Source: Calothrix sp. FI2-JRJ7 (GTDB lineage Bacteria; Cyanobacteriota; Cyanobacteriia; Cyanobacteriales; Nostocaceae). Taken from it: 50,787 nt of DNA. Positions 41,359-50,696 of this stretch are shown here, in pieces; the stretch's first letter is position 1; the number at the start of each line of letters is the position of its first letter. The stretch covers positions 1 through 50,787 of the forward strand of contig JAHHGX010000028.1 of assembly GCA_019359675.1 (NCBI GenBank), read 5' to 3'. The notes under the pieces were generated by a model that saw only the letters and a program-made list of their open reading frames with translations, was not told the DNA's origin and searched no databases. Both the position numbers and the translations under genes were made by a program.

Positions 41359-42381
41359 TTATAAAGATAGTACAGCTACGGTAATATTGTCGTGGCCACC
41401 ACAAGCGCGTGCGTACTCGACTAAACTACGTGCTATCATTTTGGTTTCTAAATGTGAATATTGCTTAACAAGTATTTCCATTTGTGATGCTTCGGGAGCA
41501 TAGTTCCATAGTCCATCGCTGCATAATAATAGATATCCATTTCCGGGAATGTTAAACTCGAAAGGAGAAGGACACTTGTTTTCAGCATCGGCGCCTATCC
41601 AACTTGTGATAGCGTGAGCATATGGTGATTTACGTGCTTCAGCTTCGGTCATTTTTCCTAATTTCACAACTTCGTTAAACCACGAGTCATCTTCTGTTAG
41701 TAATCTTGAACCATTAGGAGATATCCAATAAGCGCGACTGTCACCCATTGATATAATTTTAGCTATACCATTCATTACAACTGCTGCCACAATTGTTGTT
41801 GATGGAGCATCATCATCTTTTTGAGCTTTGGTATAGGGAATAGCACATACTGCTTGTTTAGCAATTTCTACAGATTCACACATTATTTCTCTTTCATGTT
41901 TTACTTCCCCAAGTTTTAGTTCATCGTTTACCCTTTCAACTAACGCGCGGCAAGTCGTCTCTGCTACTGCTTTAGACGCTAGCTCCGCAAGTTGTGCGCT
42001 AGAAACACCGTCACAAACGACCATTACATAAGCTTTGCCGTTATCAACTTCGGCACATGCGACAAAATCTTGATTATGATGATGTCTTAGTCCTCGGTCG
42101 CAGCAAGCAGCTAGTTTTGGCGAAATTATCACCTCAAAATAGTCTCCTTCGCGGGGTATGAGTCGAAACCCACATTGTAAACAAAACCCTTCTTCATCAA
42201 TTAGAGTTGAAGAAGCGCCACATTTTTCACATTGGTCTTTACTATATATATTCCTGTCTATATTCATAGATTTATGCATTTGTGGAGAGAATGTTGGAAC
42301 TGCCACTTGGGCGCCGCATTCTTCACAAAAGTTATCATCGATTTGTAGGGTTGCCCCACATTGAGAACATTGTAAATTCAT
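41359..42381 (-). CDS. PP2C-family serine/threonine phosphatase with N-terminal zinc ribbons
   Basis: The protein has 340 residues. Zinc ribbons lie at 4-25 (CSQCGATLQIDDNFCEECG) and ~51-75 (CEKCGASSTLIDEEGFCLQC). The phosphatase domain at ~90-340 has the metal-binding motifs VMVVCDGVSSAQ, IISMGDSRAYW, LLLCSDGLWNYA and GGHDNITVAVLSL, so it should be an active Mn/Mg-dependent phosphatase. It is 12 bp from the kinase gene; it probably reverses the kinase's phosphorylation of the FHA or VWA proteins (inference). Confidence 0.9.
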   Translation of the reverse strand: MNLQCSQCGATLQIDDNFCEECGAQVAVPTFSPQMHKSMNIDRNIYSKDQCEKCGASSTLIDEEGFCLQCGFRLIPREGDYFEVIISPKLAACCDRGLRHHHNQDFVACAEVDNGKAYVMVVCDGVSSAQLAELASKAVAETTCRALVERVNDELKLGEVKHEREIMCESVEIAKQAVCAIPYTKAQKDDDAPSTTIVAAVVMNGIAKIISMGDSRAYWISPNGSRLLTEDDSWFNEVVKLGKMTEAEARKSPYAHAITSWIGADAENKCPSPFEFNIPGNGYLLLCSDGLWNYAPEASQMEILVKQYSHLETKMIARSLVEYARACGGHDNITVAVLSL

Positions 42382-42393
42382 TTTCCCTCTTGT

Positions 42394-44577
42394 TTAAACC
42401 CAAGTTTTTGGACGGACACGGTTTGCTTCGTCAACTAGCTGGATTTTTTCGTCTCCTGTTGAAAGATGTGCCATGTTGCGGAGTGCTTTTTCTAGTCCTG
42501 TTCGTAAATAGACTTCTTTTAGTGGTTGTCCCAAAATAGAAATAGTATCGGTAGGAGAAAGCTGTTTGGAAGTAACTAAATTTAAAGCTGTTTCTAAAAC
42601 TTGCTTGGCTAACCGATGACGTTCAATACCATCTAGGGTTAAAGTCTCAACTACTTTTGAAGCTTCTTGAAGTTCTTTTATAACTGGCGCCCCATTTGAG
42701 TTATCTATTAATGTATTAGCAATTTCAATGCGCGAACGTGTATGTAAATTTGAGGTGTGGGGTATGCGTTCTAATGCTGCTACTGCATCGCTACGTTTTC
42801 CTAACGCGCATAAACACCGTGATAAACCAAATGCTGCTGCTGTATAACTAGGGTCTTGAAGCGATACTAAGTCGTACATTTGCATCGCTAACTTTAAATT
42901 TCCTGCTGCTTCTGCTGCTAAACCTAGTGCTAACTTAGGTGGTAGTTCTCCTGGTAAATCAAAATAAACTTGGTCAAATATCTTTTGTGCTTCTTGATAT
43001 TTACCTTGTGCCATCAAGCTGCGTCCTCGGTACCATAGTACTCGCCAGTCCCAAGGGTCTTTTTCTTCAACTTGTTTTAAGTATTTTTCGGCTTCTTCAT
43101 AGTTACTAGCTTCAATTAAACTATTAGCCAGTCTTAATAATGCTTCGCGGGAGTTAGGATACTGCTCAACAACTTGTCTTAAGTTAGTAATTTGCAAGTT
43201 GATTACAGGAACGGCGCCTGCTGCTAATATACCATTACAGCTAGGGTCTGTTGTGTCGAGTAATGGCATTGGTAATTGATGATAATTTGCTTTGATGGCG
43301 CCGAAACTATTACCATCCATTAAAGCCAGCATATCACCACCAAACATCGTACTAGTAGTTGGGCGTGGTGTACCAGTTTGTTTTGCTACTATTTCCCGAA
43401 GTACTCCTAAAAGCTGCTCTGCCATTTCATCAGCAGATTGAAACCTTTTATCAGGGTTTTCCGCAGTAGATTTGAGTAAAAATCTGTACAAAGATTCTTG
43501 TTCGGCAAATAAAGGTTCTTCTTGTGGAGTTGGTAATTTATATAGATGTTCTTTACTAAAAGAGCGAATGTCGGTAAGTAAAACAGCCAAGGTTCTACCA
43601 ATAGTATATAAATCTGATACTACTGTGGGTCCTTCACCTGCTTCGGGTGCGCTGTAACCAACTGTACCGTAAATATCGCCATTGGGGTCATCAATGCGTC
43701 GTACCCCACCCATATCAATCAATTTAACATCACTGTCTTCAAGCATGACGTTATCAGGTTTAAAGTCACAGTAAACTAAACCCAGTGAATGTAAATAAGC
43801 AAAAGCGCTTAATATTCTATGAATATAAGCAATAGCTTCGGCAACTGGTAAAGGTCCACGTTCTTTGCGAATATCCTTGAGTGTTTTACCACCGACATAC
43901 TCCATAATAATGAAGCCTTCGGCGCCCTGATTGACAAAGTTATAAATTCCGACGATATTACCGTGTTTAACAGAAGCCAAAAACTGCCTCTCAGCTACAG
44001 CAACCGCAGCACTCGAAGCATCTTCTGTATTTAGTAATCCTTTTAAAACTACATAACGTGAAAGAGTTATATCAAAACCAAGATAAATCCATCCTAAACC
44101 ACCATACGCAATGGCGCCTTTAACTTCATATTGCCCCGAAACAACATCACCACGGGTTAAAGAAGGAATAAACGAATACTTATGACCGCACTGAGGACAA
44201 AAGCCTTTTTCTCTTTTTAAAGGATTATTACAATTAGAGCAAAAGCGTTTATTTTCAGGCACCTTTGCTTCAGCCATAATTAGCTTTTCAGGTTCAGTCG
44301 AAGGTAATTCGGGTATAGATATTAACCCGGCGCCTAATTGTTTTCTACTACTTCCCCTTGTTCCCCCAGTGCGTCTTGAACCACGTGAGCGACTATTAAG
44401 AGGTGAGGAACCTGTACCAGTAGTGATGTTACCACTAACCCTGGTTGGCTGGTTATATAATGAAGACTGTATGTTAGATGTTCCTACGCTTTTAATTGCA
44501 GCGTGTCCGCATACATTGCAATATTCATCTTCAATTGTACCACTACACCCATTGCGCTTGCAGCTTTCACCGTCCAT
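42394..44577 (-). CDS. PknG-like serine/threonine protein kinase with zinc ribbons and TPRs
   Basis: The protein has 727 residues. Zinc ribbon 1 is at C6/C11/C20/C23 and ribbon 2 at C113/C116/C127/C130. A Ser/Gly-rich linker lies between them. The kinase domain (~148-400) has the glycine loop GAIAYGGLGWIYLG, K179 (VVLKGL), catalytic D271 in LVYCDFKPDNVMLE, D288 in LIDMGGVRRIDD and YGTVGYSAPE. C-terminal TPRs (~450-700) include LLRLANSLIEASNYEEAEKY and WYRGRSLMAQGKYQEAQ. The YCDFKPDN/DMG style, cysteine-rich N-terminus and TPRs match mycobacterial PknG, which senses nutrient state and regulates glutamate metabolism through an FHA protein. First gene of the PP2C-VWA-FHA group. Confidence 0.9.
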   Translation of the reverse strand: MDGESCKRNGCSGTIEDEYCNVCGHAAIKSVGTSNIQSSLYNQPTRVSGNITTGTGSSPLNSRSRGSRRTGGTRGSSRKQLGAGLISIPELPSTEPEKLIMAEAKVPENKRFCSNCNNPLKREKGFCPQCGHKYSFIPSLTRGDVVSGQYEVKGAIAYGGLGWIYLGFDITLSRYVVLKGLLNTEDASSAAVAVAERQFLASVKHGNIVGIYNFVNQGAEGFIIMEYVGGKTLKDIRKERGPLPVAEAIAYIHRILSAFAYLHSLGLVYCDFKPDNVMLEDSDVKLIDMGGVRRIDDPNGDIYGTVGYSAPEAGEGPTVVSDLYTIGRTLAVLLTDIRSFSKEHLYKLPTPQEEPLFAEQESLYRFLLKSTAENPDKRFQSADEMAEQLLGVLREIVAKQTGTPRPTTSTMFGGDMLALMDGNSFGAIKANYHQLPMPLLDTTDPSCNGILAAGAVPVINLQITNLRQVVEQYPNSREALLRLANSLIEASNYEEAEKYLKQVEEKDPWDWRVLWYRGRSLMAQGKYQEAQKIFDQVYFDLPGELPPKLALGLAAEAAGNLKLAMQMYDLVSLQDPSYTAAAFGLSRCLCALGKRSDAVAALERIPHTSNLHTRSRIEIANTLIDNSNGAPVIKELQEASKVVETLTLDGIERHRLAKQVLETALNLVTSKQLSPTDTISILGQPLKEVYLRTGLEKALRNMAHLSTGDEKIQLVDEANRVRPKTWV

Positions 44578-44665
44578 TCGGACTCTCCTTTAATGATTGT
44601 AGATAGTTGGAAGCAACAACATTTATGTAACAACTTTCTTAACCCTTTGTGTCCTTCAAAATCCT

Positions 44666-44732
44666 AGAAACCCGGTTTCTTGATTGAAATTTGTTATATA
44701 AAATTACAATTTTGAGTAGAAACCGGGTTTCT
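44666..44732. repeat. Paired AGAAACC(C/G)GGTTTCT palindromes, copy 3
   Basis: Palindromes at 44666-44680 and 44718-44732 (52 bases start to start), in the 235-bp spacer between the coiled-coil gene and the kinase gene. Confidence 0.85.
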
Positions 44733-44812
44733 TTATACAAATAAGAGTATTCACCACAAAGGCACACTAAAGTTCACAGAGGAAAGAGAGTTTCTCTCTA
44801 CTACAACACGAG

Positions 44813-46075
44813 TTATGGCAAATTCGGATAATTGCTCAATCTTTTTTCATATTTGGTTACTAAATCCACTGCTTGGTCGAGAGGAGTCGGACGGGTAAAT
44901 AATATTTGTTTAGCTTGTTGTGCGAGTTCTTGTAATACAGTATCCTCGACAAAACCACGCGCAAGTGCTTTAGCAACTAATGCGTCAAGTCTACCTCGTA
45001 ACTCCGCGCGTAATTCGATTGGCGCCTTATTAGCTACATAAGCATTTTTTTCTTTAGCTATATATTCCTTCACCTTGACAGTCCAATTTTCCAAACCAAC
45101 ACGCACAGGATTAAACAAACCTTCATTAAATTTTATTTCCAGTCTATCTAACCACACCTCTAAAGCTTGTATCTCCTCAAAAGCAAGCGGGTTTTGTAAT
45201 TTCGAGTGGTCAGCTACCTTCATTTTGCTTTCATCATAAGCAACTTCAGCTTGGTGATGAATTTCGTGTAATTTAGATAAATACTCGCGTGCAGTCACAA
45301 AACCCAACCGCACAGACTCCCACTGCTGCCTTGCCACATCCAGCATTAACTTCAGCTTCATTATCTGTGGTTGAATTGATTTTAGGAACTCTTCATTTAC
45401 CCCTAACGGGTCAGATTCAATTTTTGCCCGTTGTAGTTTGAGTTTATGAGTCAAACAAGCAATTTCCTCAGCACAATCAATATTTAAAGACTCAGCCAAA
45501 TGTTGCAACTGCCGAGTCTCTACATTTATATCAATTAAACTAGGTTCTAAACGCGACCACACCTCATCTACAGCTAAAACCACATCCTTCGCTGCTTGAA
45601 ACGCGCTCGTCATCAACTTTAACAACTCTTGCGGAGTTATAGCATTTATAGTTTGGGGAGCAGAAAGTAATCCTCGCTGTGCCAAAGGTATTGTCTCAAT
45701 CGACAAATGAATCGAAGGTTTTGTTAACAAATCTTCAACTTCCTGAATTTTTTGTGGTGGCGCCAAAAATCTTGGTATCAAACAGCGCAACTGCACCGCT
45801 TTATCAATAGTCTGCACCAGCAAATCAAAATTCTGGAATAACTCATTCATCACATGTAGCACAGGATTAACGCGCGCTAACGTCACCCCCGTCAACTCCA
45901 CCTTGGGAAAACCCGAAACCCCACAAAGACGCTGATAAGCAGAAATTCCATGTAAATCAATTAAATTTTGACCCACAACGTCAAGTTTCAACTTCCAGTC
46001 AGCCAGTAATTGGTCTATTTCTTCTAAATTCACAAGCCACTCGTAGGTAACAAACATAGATTTTGCCACATACAT
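44813..46075 (-). CDS. Helical protein of the PknG module, 420 aa
   Basis: The protein is almost entirely helical with extended heptad-like stretches (EEIACLTHKLKLQRAKIESD, YLSKLHEIHHQAEVAYDESK, LEVWLDRLEIKFNEG). No signal peptide or membrane helix. I recognise no characterised family. Same strand and upstream of the kinase, separated by a spacer with the paired palindromes, so co-transcription is likely but may be modulated. A structural or adaptor role in the kinase module is an inference from position. Confidence 0.7.
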   Translation of the reverse strand: MYVAKSMFVTYEWLVNLEEIDQLLADWKLKLDVVGQNLIDLHGISAYQRLCGVSGFPKVELTGVTLARVNPVLHVMNELFQNFDLLVQTIDKAVQLRCLIPRFLAPPQKIQEVEDLLTKPSIHLSIETIPLAQRGLLSAPQTINAITPQELLKLMTSAFQAAKDVVLAVDEVWSRLEPSLIDINVETRQLQHLAESLNIDCAEEIACLTHKLKLQRAKIESDPLGVNEEFLKSIQPQIMKLKLMLDVARQQWESVRLGFVTAREYLSKLHEIHHQAEVAYDESKMKVADHSKLQNPLAFEEIQALEVWLDRLEIKFNEGLFNPVRVGLENWTVKVKEYIAKEKNAYVANKAPIELRAELRGRLDALVAKALARGFVEDTVLQELAQQAKQILFTRPTPLDQAVDLVTKYEKRLSNYPNLP

Positions 46076-46467
46076 GCTACAACCCCAACCAAACCAATTC
46101 CAGAAAATGCACCAGAAACCCGGTTTCTTCTACACTAAGCACAATAATTATGATGGTAAACGAAAAGAAACCGGGCTTCTCAACCAAAACGAAAAGCCTC
46201 AAACACCTAACAATTAACCCAGTGTTATATTAATTAACACAACAATTTGAAATTCAATTTAAACATCATCATAATCATTATCAAAAATATACATTATATC
46301 CAACTCTTAAAATGACTGCCTTTTAGAAAATACAGCGTTTTATAGAATGAGAATAACAGTGATTTTATATACATACAAAAGCTTACATGATTTAATACAT
46401 AAATACTGAATAAGATGATATTTTTGTATTTATCCAATCAAAACAATCTAATAAGCAGAAAAACTGA
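46076..46467. other. AT-rich intergenic region with paired palindromes
   Basis: No gene seen in these 392 bases. A fourth pair of AGAAACC palindromes is at 46114-46180; the rest is very AT-rich and should hold the divergent promoters of the flanking genes. Confidence 0.55.
46114..46180. repeat. Paired AGAAACC(C/G)GGTTTCT palindromes, copy 4
   Basis: Palindromes at 46114-46128 and 46166-46180, the second with one mismatch (GGGCTTCT). Start-to-start distance 52 bases. Confidence 0.8.
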
Positions 46468-47394
46468 ATGACTAGATTTATACACGATGAGTTTAGCAAA
46501 GACTTCATTGAAGCATTGCTAGAGCCTTATGGTGCAGTCAAAGCACCAAAGCGTGTTGCCACAGAAGTAAAGCAAATCGATATCTTATTTACTCCCAATG
46601 TCTTACAAAACCCTGACCTGACTGCGCTAGGTCTACTTGGAAAGTTTGCCCAGTTCCCCGCAATATTTGAGCCGTTTCGTAACCCGGCGCCAGAAGACGA
46701 CATTTGTGATTGTATAATCAAAGCATTGGAAGTCAAAAATGCACTCAAAAGAAAAGCAAAGCCTAAAAAAACAGCACGCAAAACAAAAGCAAAGCCCAAA
46801 ACAAGAGTATTTAAAGAAACTGCGATACCCAAACTATGGGTTTTGACACCAACCGCATCTGATGAGATATTATCTAAGTTTAAAGCAGAACCAGATACCA
46901 ACTGGGCGCCAGGGGTATACTTTGTACCCGAAGCTTTACGAACAGGAATAGTTGTCATCCACCAGTTGCCTGAAACACCTGATACATTATGGTTAAGAAT
47001 CCTAGGTCGAGATACAGTGCAAACCAATGGCATCGATGAATTTATCGCACTACCGGATGACAACCCTTTTAAGCAAGCCACGCTAGAATGTTTATACAAC
47101 TTCAAGCAAAATTTAGAATTAAATAAAACAGAAGACGCAGAAACGGAGTTAATTATGAGATTGGCGCCACTTTATCAACAAGACCGCGAACTTGCAAAGC
47201 AAGAAGGAAGAGCCGAAGGAGAACAACGTTTGGTTCTACGTCAACTAAATAGACGTTTTGGTGAGATTGATGCATCAGTAGCTGAAAGAATTGGTTTATT
47301 ATCCACAGAACAAGTAGAAGCTTTAGGAGAAGCCTTATTAGATTTCTCAGTCTTAACTGACTTGGAGGCTTGGTTAAATCAAGAACTTCAATAA
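46468..47394 (+). CDS. Rpn/PD-(D/E)XK nuclease-like protein with C-terminal DUF4351
   Basis: The protein has 308 residues. The N-terminus FIHDEFSKDFIEALLEPYGA with RVATEVKQIDILFTPN is the Rpn-type start (D54 in the QIDILF strand is the likely metal ligand). A basic linker (KRKAKPKKTARKTKAKPKT) is unusual and may bind nucleic acid. The C-terminal ~60 residues (VLRQLNRRFGEIDASVAERI, LSTEQVEALGEALLDF) are DUF4351. Such proteins are abundant in cyanobacteria, related to recombination-promoting nucleases. No partner gene is evident; it precedes the TIR gene by 275 bp. Confidence 0.75.
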   Translation: MTRFIHDEFSKDFIEALLEPYGAVKAPKRVATEVKQIDILFTPNVLQNPDLTALGLLGKFAQFPAIFEPFRNPAPEDDICDCIIKALEVKNALKRKAKPKKTARKTKAKPKTRVFKETAIPKLWVLTPTASDEILSKFKAEPDTNWAPGVYFVPEALRTGIVVIHQLPETPDTLWLRILGRDTVQTNGIDEFIALPDDNPFKQATLECLYNFKQNLELNKTEDAETELIMRLAPLYQQDRELAKQEGRAEGEQRLVLRQLNRRFGEIDASVAERIGLLSTEQVEALGEALLDFSVLTDLEAWLNQELQ

Positions 47395-47478
47395 AGTTAC
47401 TTATTTATAAACTTAAAGCGCAAAAGAGTCGGGTATAATATATCTCGACTTTTTTAATGCTCAGGTATGTCCTTTCAA

Positions 47479-47613
47479 CTAATAAGCTTCGTTTCTAACT
47501 CGTTTTGGAATCAAACGCAATGCTAATAGCATAAGTGCGCTCAAACGTACTAAATAGAAATTTTTATATAATTGTTCTATAACGGTGGCTATCTCATCAA
47601 CTAGGCTTTTCAT
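47479..47613 (-). CDS. Possible 44-aa ORF in the Rpn-TIR gap
   Basis: The ATG at 47613 gives KSLVDEIATVIEQLYKNFYL followed by VRLSALMLLALRLIPKRVRN. An amphipathic, basic, helix-forming peptide. No homologue recognised and no clear ribosome site; it could be a toxin-like peptide, a gene remnant or chance. Confidence 0.25.
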   Translation of the reverse strand: MKSLVDEIATVIEQLYKNFYLVRLSALMLLALRLIPKRVRNEAY

Positions 47614-47669
47614 ACATTAGTATATAATTAATGCAAAACTAGAGCAAGTCATAAATATTTTTATCAATC

Positions 47670-48413
47670 ATGAAACTATCAGGTAGTGAAATTAAAGAAT
47701 TAAGAAATGCCCTGACAGATGCCTTTCGTAGTAAAGCAAAATTAAAGATGATGATACGGGAATCGGATTTAGATATAAATCTTGAAGAAATAGTATTTGG
47801 TGAAAATTTAAACGATGTTGTCTTTGAGTTAATAAATTGGGCAGAGTCACATAATAAATTAGATGCACTCGTTAAAGCTGCATATCAAGAAAATCCTAAT
47901 AATGCAAAGCTGAGAGCGTTTGTAAACAGAAAACTAGAAACCGAACATAGTCCTAAATCTTCTTTAAAGTTACAAAAAGGTGAAATTGCTTTACAATCTC
48001 AGTTTGATGTTTTTCTTTGCCACAATAGTCAAGACAAACCAGAGGTGCAAAAAATAGGCAATCAATTAATCGAGTTAGAAATTAGACCTTGGTTAGATGC
48101 GTGGCAACTTCGTCCTGGTTTTCCTTGGCAACCAGAACTAGAAAGACAAGTCAAAACTAGTAAATCTGTTGCATTATTTGTTGGTAGCAGTGGTTTAGGA
48201 CCTTGGCAAAAACAGGAAATAGAAGCATTCATGCGCGAGTTTGTTGAAAGAAAATGCCCAGTAATTCCAGTTTTACTTCCCACTGCACCCGATAAACCAG
48301 AACTTCCAGTATTTCTCAGTGGTCATATGTGGGTAGACTTTCGGCAGTTACAACCCGAACCAATGAAACAATTAATTTGGGGAATTACTGGAAAAAATCT
48401 CAATGGTATATAA
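47670..48413 (+). CDS. EAD1-TIR domain effector
   Basis: The protein has 247 residues. Residues 1-88 are an effector-associated domain of the EAD1 type: MKLSGSEIKELRNALTDAF, ESDLDINLEEIVFGENL and AAYQENPNNAKLRAFV. Residues ~110-247 are a TIR domain: QFDVFLCHNSQDKPEVQKIG, RPWLDAWQLRPGFPWQPELE (with the probable catalytic Glu) and VIPVLLPTAP. TIR domains of this kind cleave NAD+ or generate signal nucleotides in bacterial immunity. The EAD is thought to recruit it through homotypic contact to an activated partner; the next gene carries the same EAD1. Confidence 0.88.
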   Translation: MKLSGSEIKELRNALTDAFRSKAKLKMMIRESDLDINLEEIVFGENLNDVVFELINWAESHNKLDALVKAAYQENPNNAKLRAFVNRKLETEHSPKSSLKLQKGEIALQSQFDVFLCHNSQDKPEVQKIGNQLIELEIRPWLDAWQLRPGFPWQPELERQVKTSKSVALFVGSSGLGPWQKQEIEAFMREFVERKCPVIPVLLPTAPDKPELPVFLSGHMWVDFRQLQPEPMKQLIWGITGKNLNGI

Positions 48414-48614
48414 ACCATATATTTGCTAATTAGGTCGCCTTCATCTAAATAAAGTAAGGCAAAATTTTGATATAATCCGGAAATGAAGCAACTGAATAAG
48501 TATCTAAATTAGATGTACAGCAGCTAATATTACACCCATGTGTTGAATTACAAGTTGTTTTCTGATCAAAGGAATGGTAATTAATTTGTGGCAGAATAAA
48601 TATTTTTATCTATT

Positions 48615-50159
48615 ATGAAACTATTAGGTCATGAGAAAAAAGAGTTACGCATAGCTCTGGCAGATGCATATCCCAGTAAAGCAAAATTAAATATGCTTGT
48701 TACCGAATCAGATTTAAGTAACAATATTGACGAAATAGCATTCGGTGAAGACTTTAATGACATTATTTTTAAATTAATCAGTTGGGCAGAGTCAAATGAT
48801 AAAGTAAATATACTTATTCAAGCTGCATATGACGAGAATCCGAATAATGCTAAACTGAAAGAGTTCGTGCAAAATAGACAAACAATATTCGATTTTGCAA
48901 AGGTTTCAAACAATACTAACTCATTTCCAGAACACGACTGGAAAGAAATATGCTTTATACTCACCAAAATAGATATCGAATTCATCACCGATGCTTGTCG
49001 CTGTACTCTAGAGAATATTAGCAAAAATCAAGATGTCTTAGGCGCCTATCCGGAATTAAATAAATTAGACATACCCAAATTAAAAACTATTTTATTACAA
49101 AAGTGCCCAGACAATGATAAACAGGCGCCTACTATAATTGAATTTGCCGAACGTTTGGCTAAAGAAGTGGAACAACCTTATCAAAATGATTTAAATAAGT
49201 GGGTACAAACTGTAGCAACGAAACTTAACATAAAATTACCAACATATTCTCAATCTCGAAAAATTTTTGGCTTCCTCAAACCTACTTTAGAGCCATATTT
49301 AATGATTGTAGTTACACCTATAGATACAAATAAAGTTTTGTTAAAAGCAGAATTAATACTTGATTATAAATCAAAAGATAGCAACGCCAAAGCAGCGATA
49401 AAAATTGAGTTGGCAGAAACTAAAACAGATATAAGTTGCTTAATAACACAAATTGCAGATAATATATATAATTTTATTAGAGAAAGCCGAAAAAAATTAC
49501 AAGGTAAAAAATATAATTTAACAATTGAAGTGTTTTTACCAATTCAATATCTAAACAATAGTATAGAGTTTGACCAAATAACTTTTAACGATAGTGAGGT
49601 AAAACCTATTGGCTATGAACATCATTTTTTAGTGCGCTCTTTAGAACGTTTTTCAACAAATGATGAAGTATATTTAAATAACTTATACAAAAGATGGGAT
49701 GTATTGGAAGAAATTTTAGAAAATAGCCCTAATGAGCAAGATTTACAAAAGAAATTTGAGTTTTTGTCTGAAGTGAATAACTGTAATTGGGATGAATTAG
49801 AAAATAGTTGGCTTTTTGAAGAAAGATTTGCGATAAAAGTCAAGTGTTTACCAAACTCAGATGTAGAGCAAAGAAAGTTTTTTCAGGCTATTTTAAGAGC
49901 AGGTGTTCCAATCTCTTTATGGGCAAGGTGTGATAATTTACTGGATATAGATAAATTTGATAGTTTATTAACAGTAAAACACTTGAGAAATTTTAATCAT
50001 TTTTTTGAAGCTGTATGGAAGCTGCGTAGATTAGCCTACGCGAAACAGGATAAAACTAGTTATTTAGGGTATCATCTTGGCTTTCTATGTGATAATCCTT
50101 ATCGAATACCGTTTTGTTTAATGCCACAGAATCAAGATTTTATAGAGACGGGGTATTAA
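48615..50159 (+). CDS. EAD1-linked VMAP protein (vWA-MoxR-associated, VMAP-C)
   Basis: The protein has 514 residues. Residues 1-88 are EAD1, about 60% like the TIR protein's (KKELRIALADAYPSKAKLNM, AAYDENPNNAKLKEFV). Residues ~108-200 form a second helical effector-associated-like domain (LENISKNQDVLGAYPELNKL, PTIIEFAERLAKEVEQ). The C-terminal ~300 residues (FLKPTLEPYLMIVVTP, YNLTIEVFLPIQYLN, AILRAGVPISLWARCD) match VMAP-C, the central component of ternary vWA-MoxR-VMAP conflict systems. Same-strand with TIR and MoxR. It probably bridges sensor and effector. Its upstream 25 bases resemble those of the TIR gene. Confidence 0.82.
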   Translation: MKLLGHEKKELRIALADAYPSKAKLNMLVTESDLSNNIDEIAFGEDFNDIIFKLISWAESNDKVNILIQAAYDENPNNAKLKEFVQNRQTIFDFAKVSNNTNSFPEHDWKEICFILTKIDIEFITDACRCTLENISKNQDVLGAYPELNKLDIPKLKTILLQKCPDNDKQAPTIIEFAERLAKEVEQPYQNDLNKWVQTVATKLNIKLPTYSQSRKIFGFLKPTLEPYLMIVVTPIDTNKVLLKAELILDYKSKDSNAKAAIKIELAETKTDISCLITQIADNIYNFIRESRKKLQGKKYNLTIEVFLPIQYLNNSIEFDQITFNDSEVKPIGYEHHFLVRSLERFSTNDEVYLNNLYKRWDVLEEILENSPNEQDLQKKFEFLSEVNNCNWDELENSWLFEERFAIKVKCLPNSDVEQRKFFQAILRAGVPISLWARCDNLLDIDKFDSLLTVKHLRNFNHFFEAVWKLRRLAYAKQDKTSYLGYHLGFLCDNPYRIPFCLMPQNQDFIETGY

Positions 50160-50195
50160 CAGCATATTATACTATTGCGTAAGGAGTAAATCATA

Positions 50196-50696
50196 ATGAC
50201 AGACTGGCGCCTTTTTCAGGGTACAGGAGAACTACAACAAGAAGTTGAAGAAAAACTCAAGTCCCTCTCCCCTCCCCCTTGGCGAAAATTTGGTTTCTTA
50301 GAGGATGTCCCAGTAAATGCTGATGGTATAGATGAACGCTGGCAAGAAATTTTGGAACTTGCTAAAAACAAAGAACGAGATAAAAGACGCGGTGAGACCT
50401 TTCGCCTTGGTTCTACGGCGCCAGATATAATAAATGCTGTGAATGCTGCGATTTATTTACGTAGACCGTTACTTGTTACAGGTAGACCAGGTTCTGGTAA
50501 AACGACATTAGCTTACGCTATCGCACGTGAGTTAAATTTAGGTTCTGTACTAACTTGGGCAATTACCGCACGTTCAACCTTACAAGAAGGACTTTACCGT
50601 TACGATGCAATAGCTCGTCTCCAAGATGCTCAACAAAACGAACAGCAGGATATCGGTAATTACAGCAGATTGCGGGTAAATGAGGTACAATTATAA
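50196..50696 (+). pseudogene. MoxR-type AAA ATPase of the VMAP system, truncated by an IS
   Basis: GTAAGGAG lies 7 bases before the ATG. The protein has an N-terminal extension (MTDWRLFQGTGELQQEVEEK) and the MoxR start FRLGSTAPDIINAVNAAIYL. Walker A is VTGRPGSGKTTLAYAI, then VLTWAITARSTLQEGLYRYD and DAQQNEQQDIGNY. After DIGNY homology stops, and Walker B (LLIDEID), the sensor and the lid are lost. A transposase start follows at 50717. Only ~155 of ~330 residues remain, so the ATPase arm of the conflict system is broken unless the gene resumes elsewhere. Confidence 0.8.
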
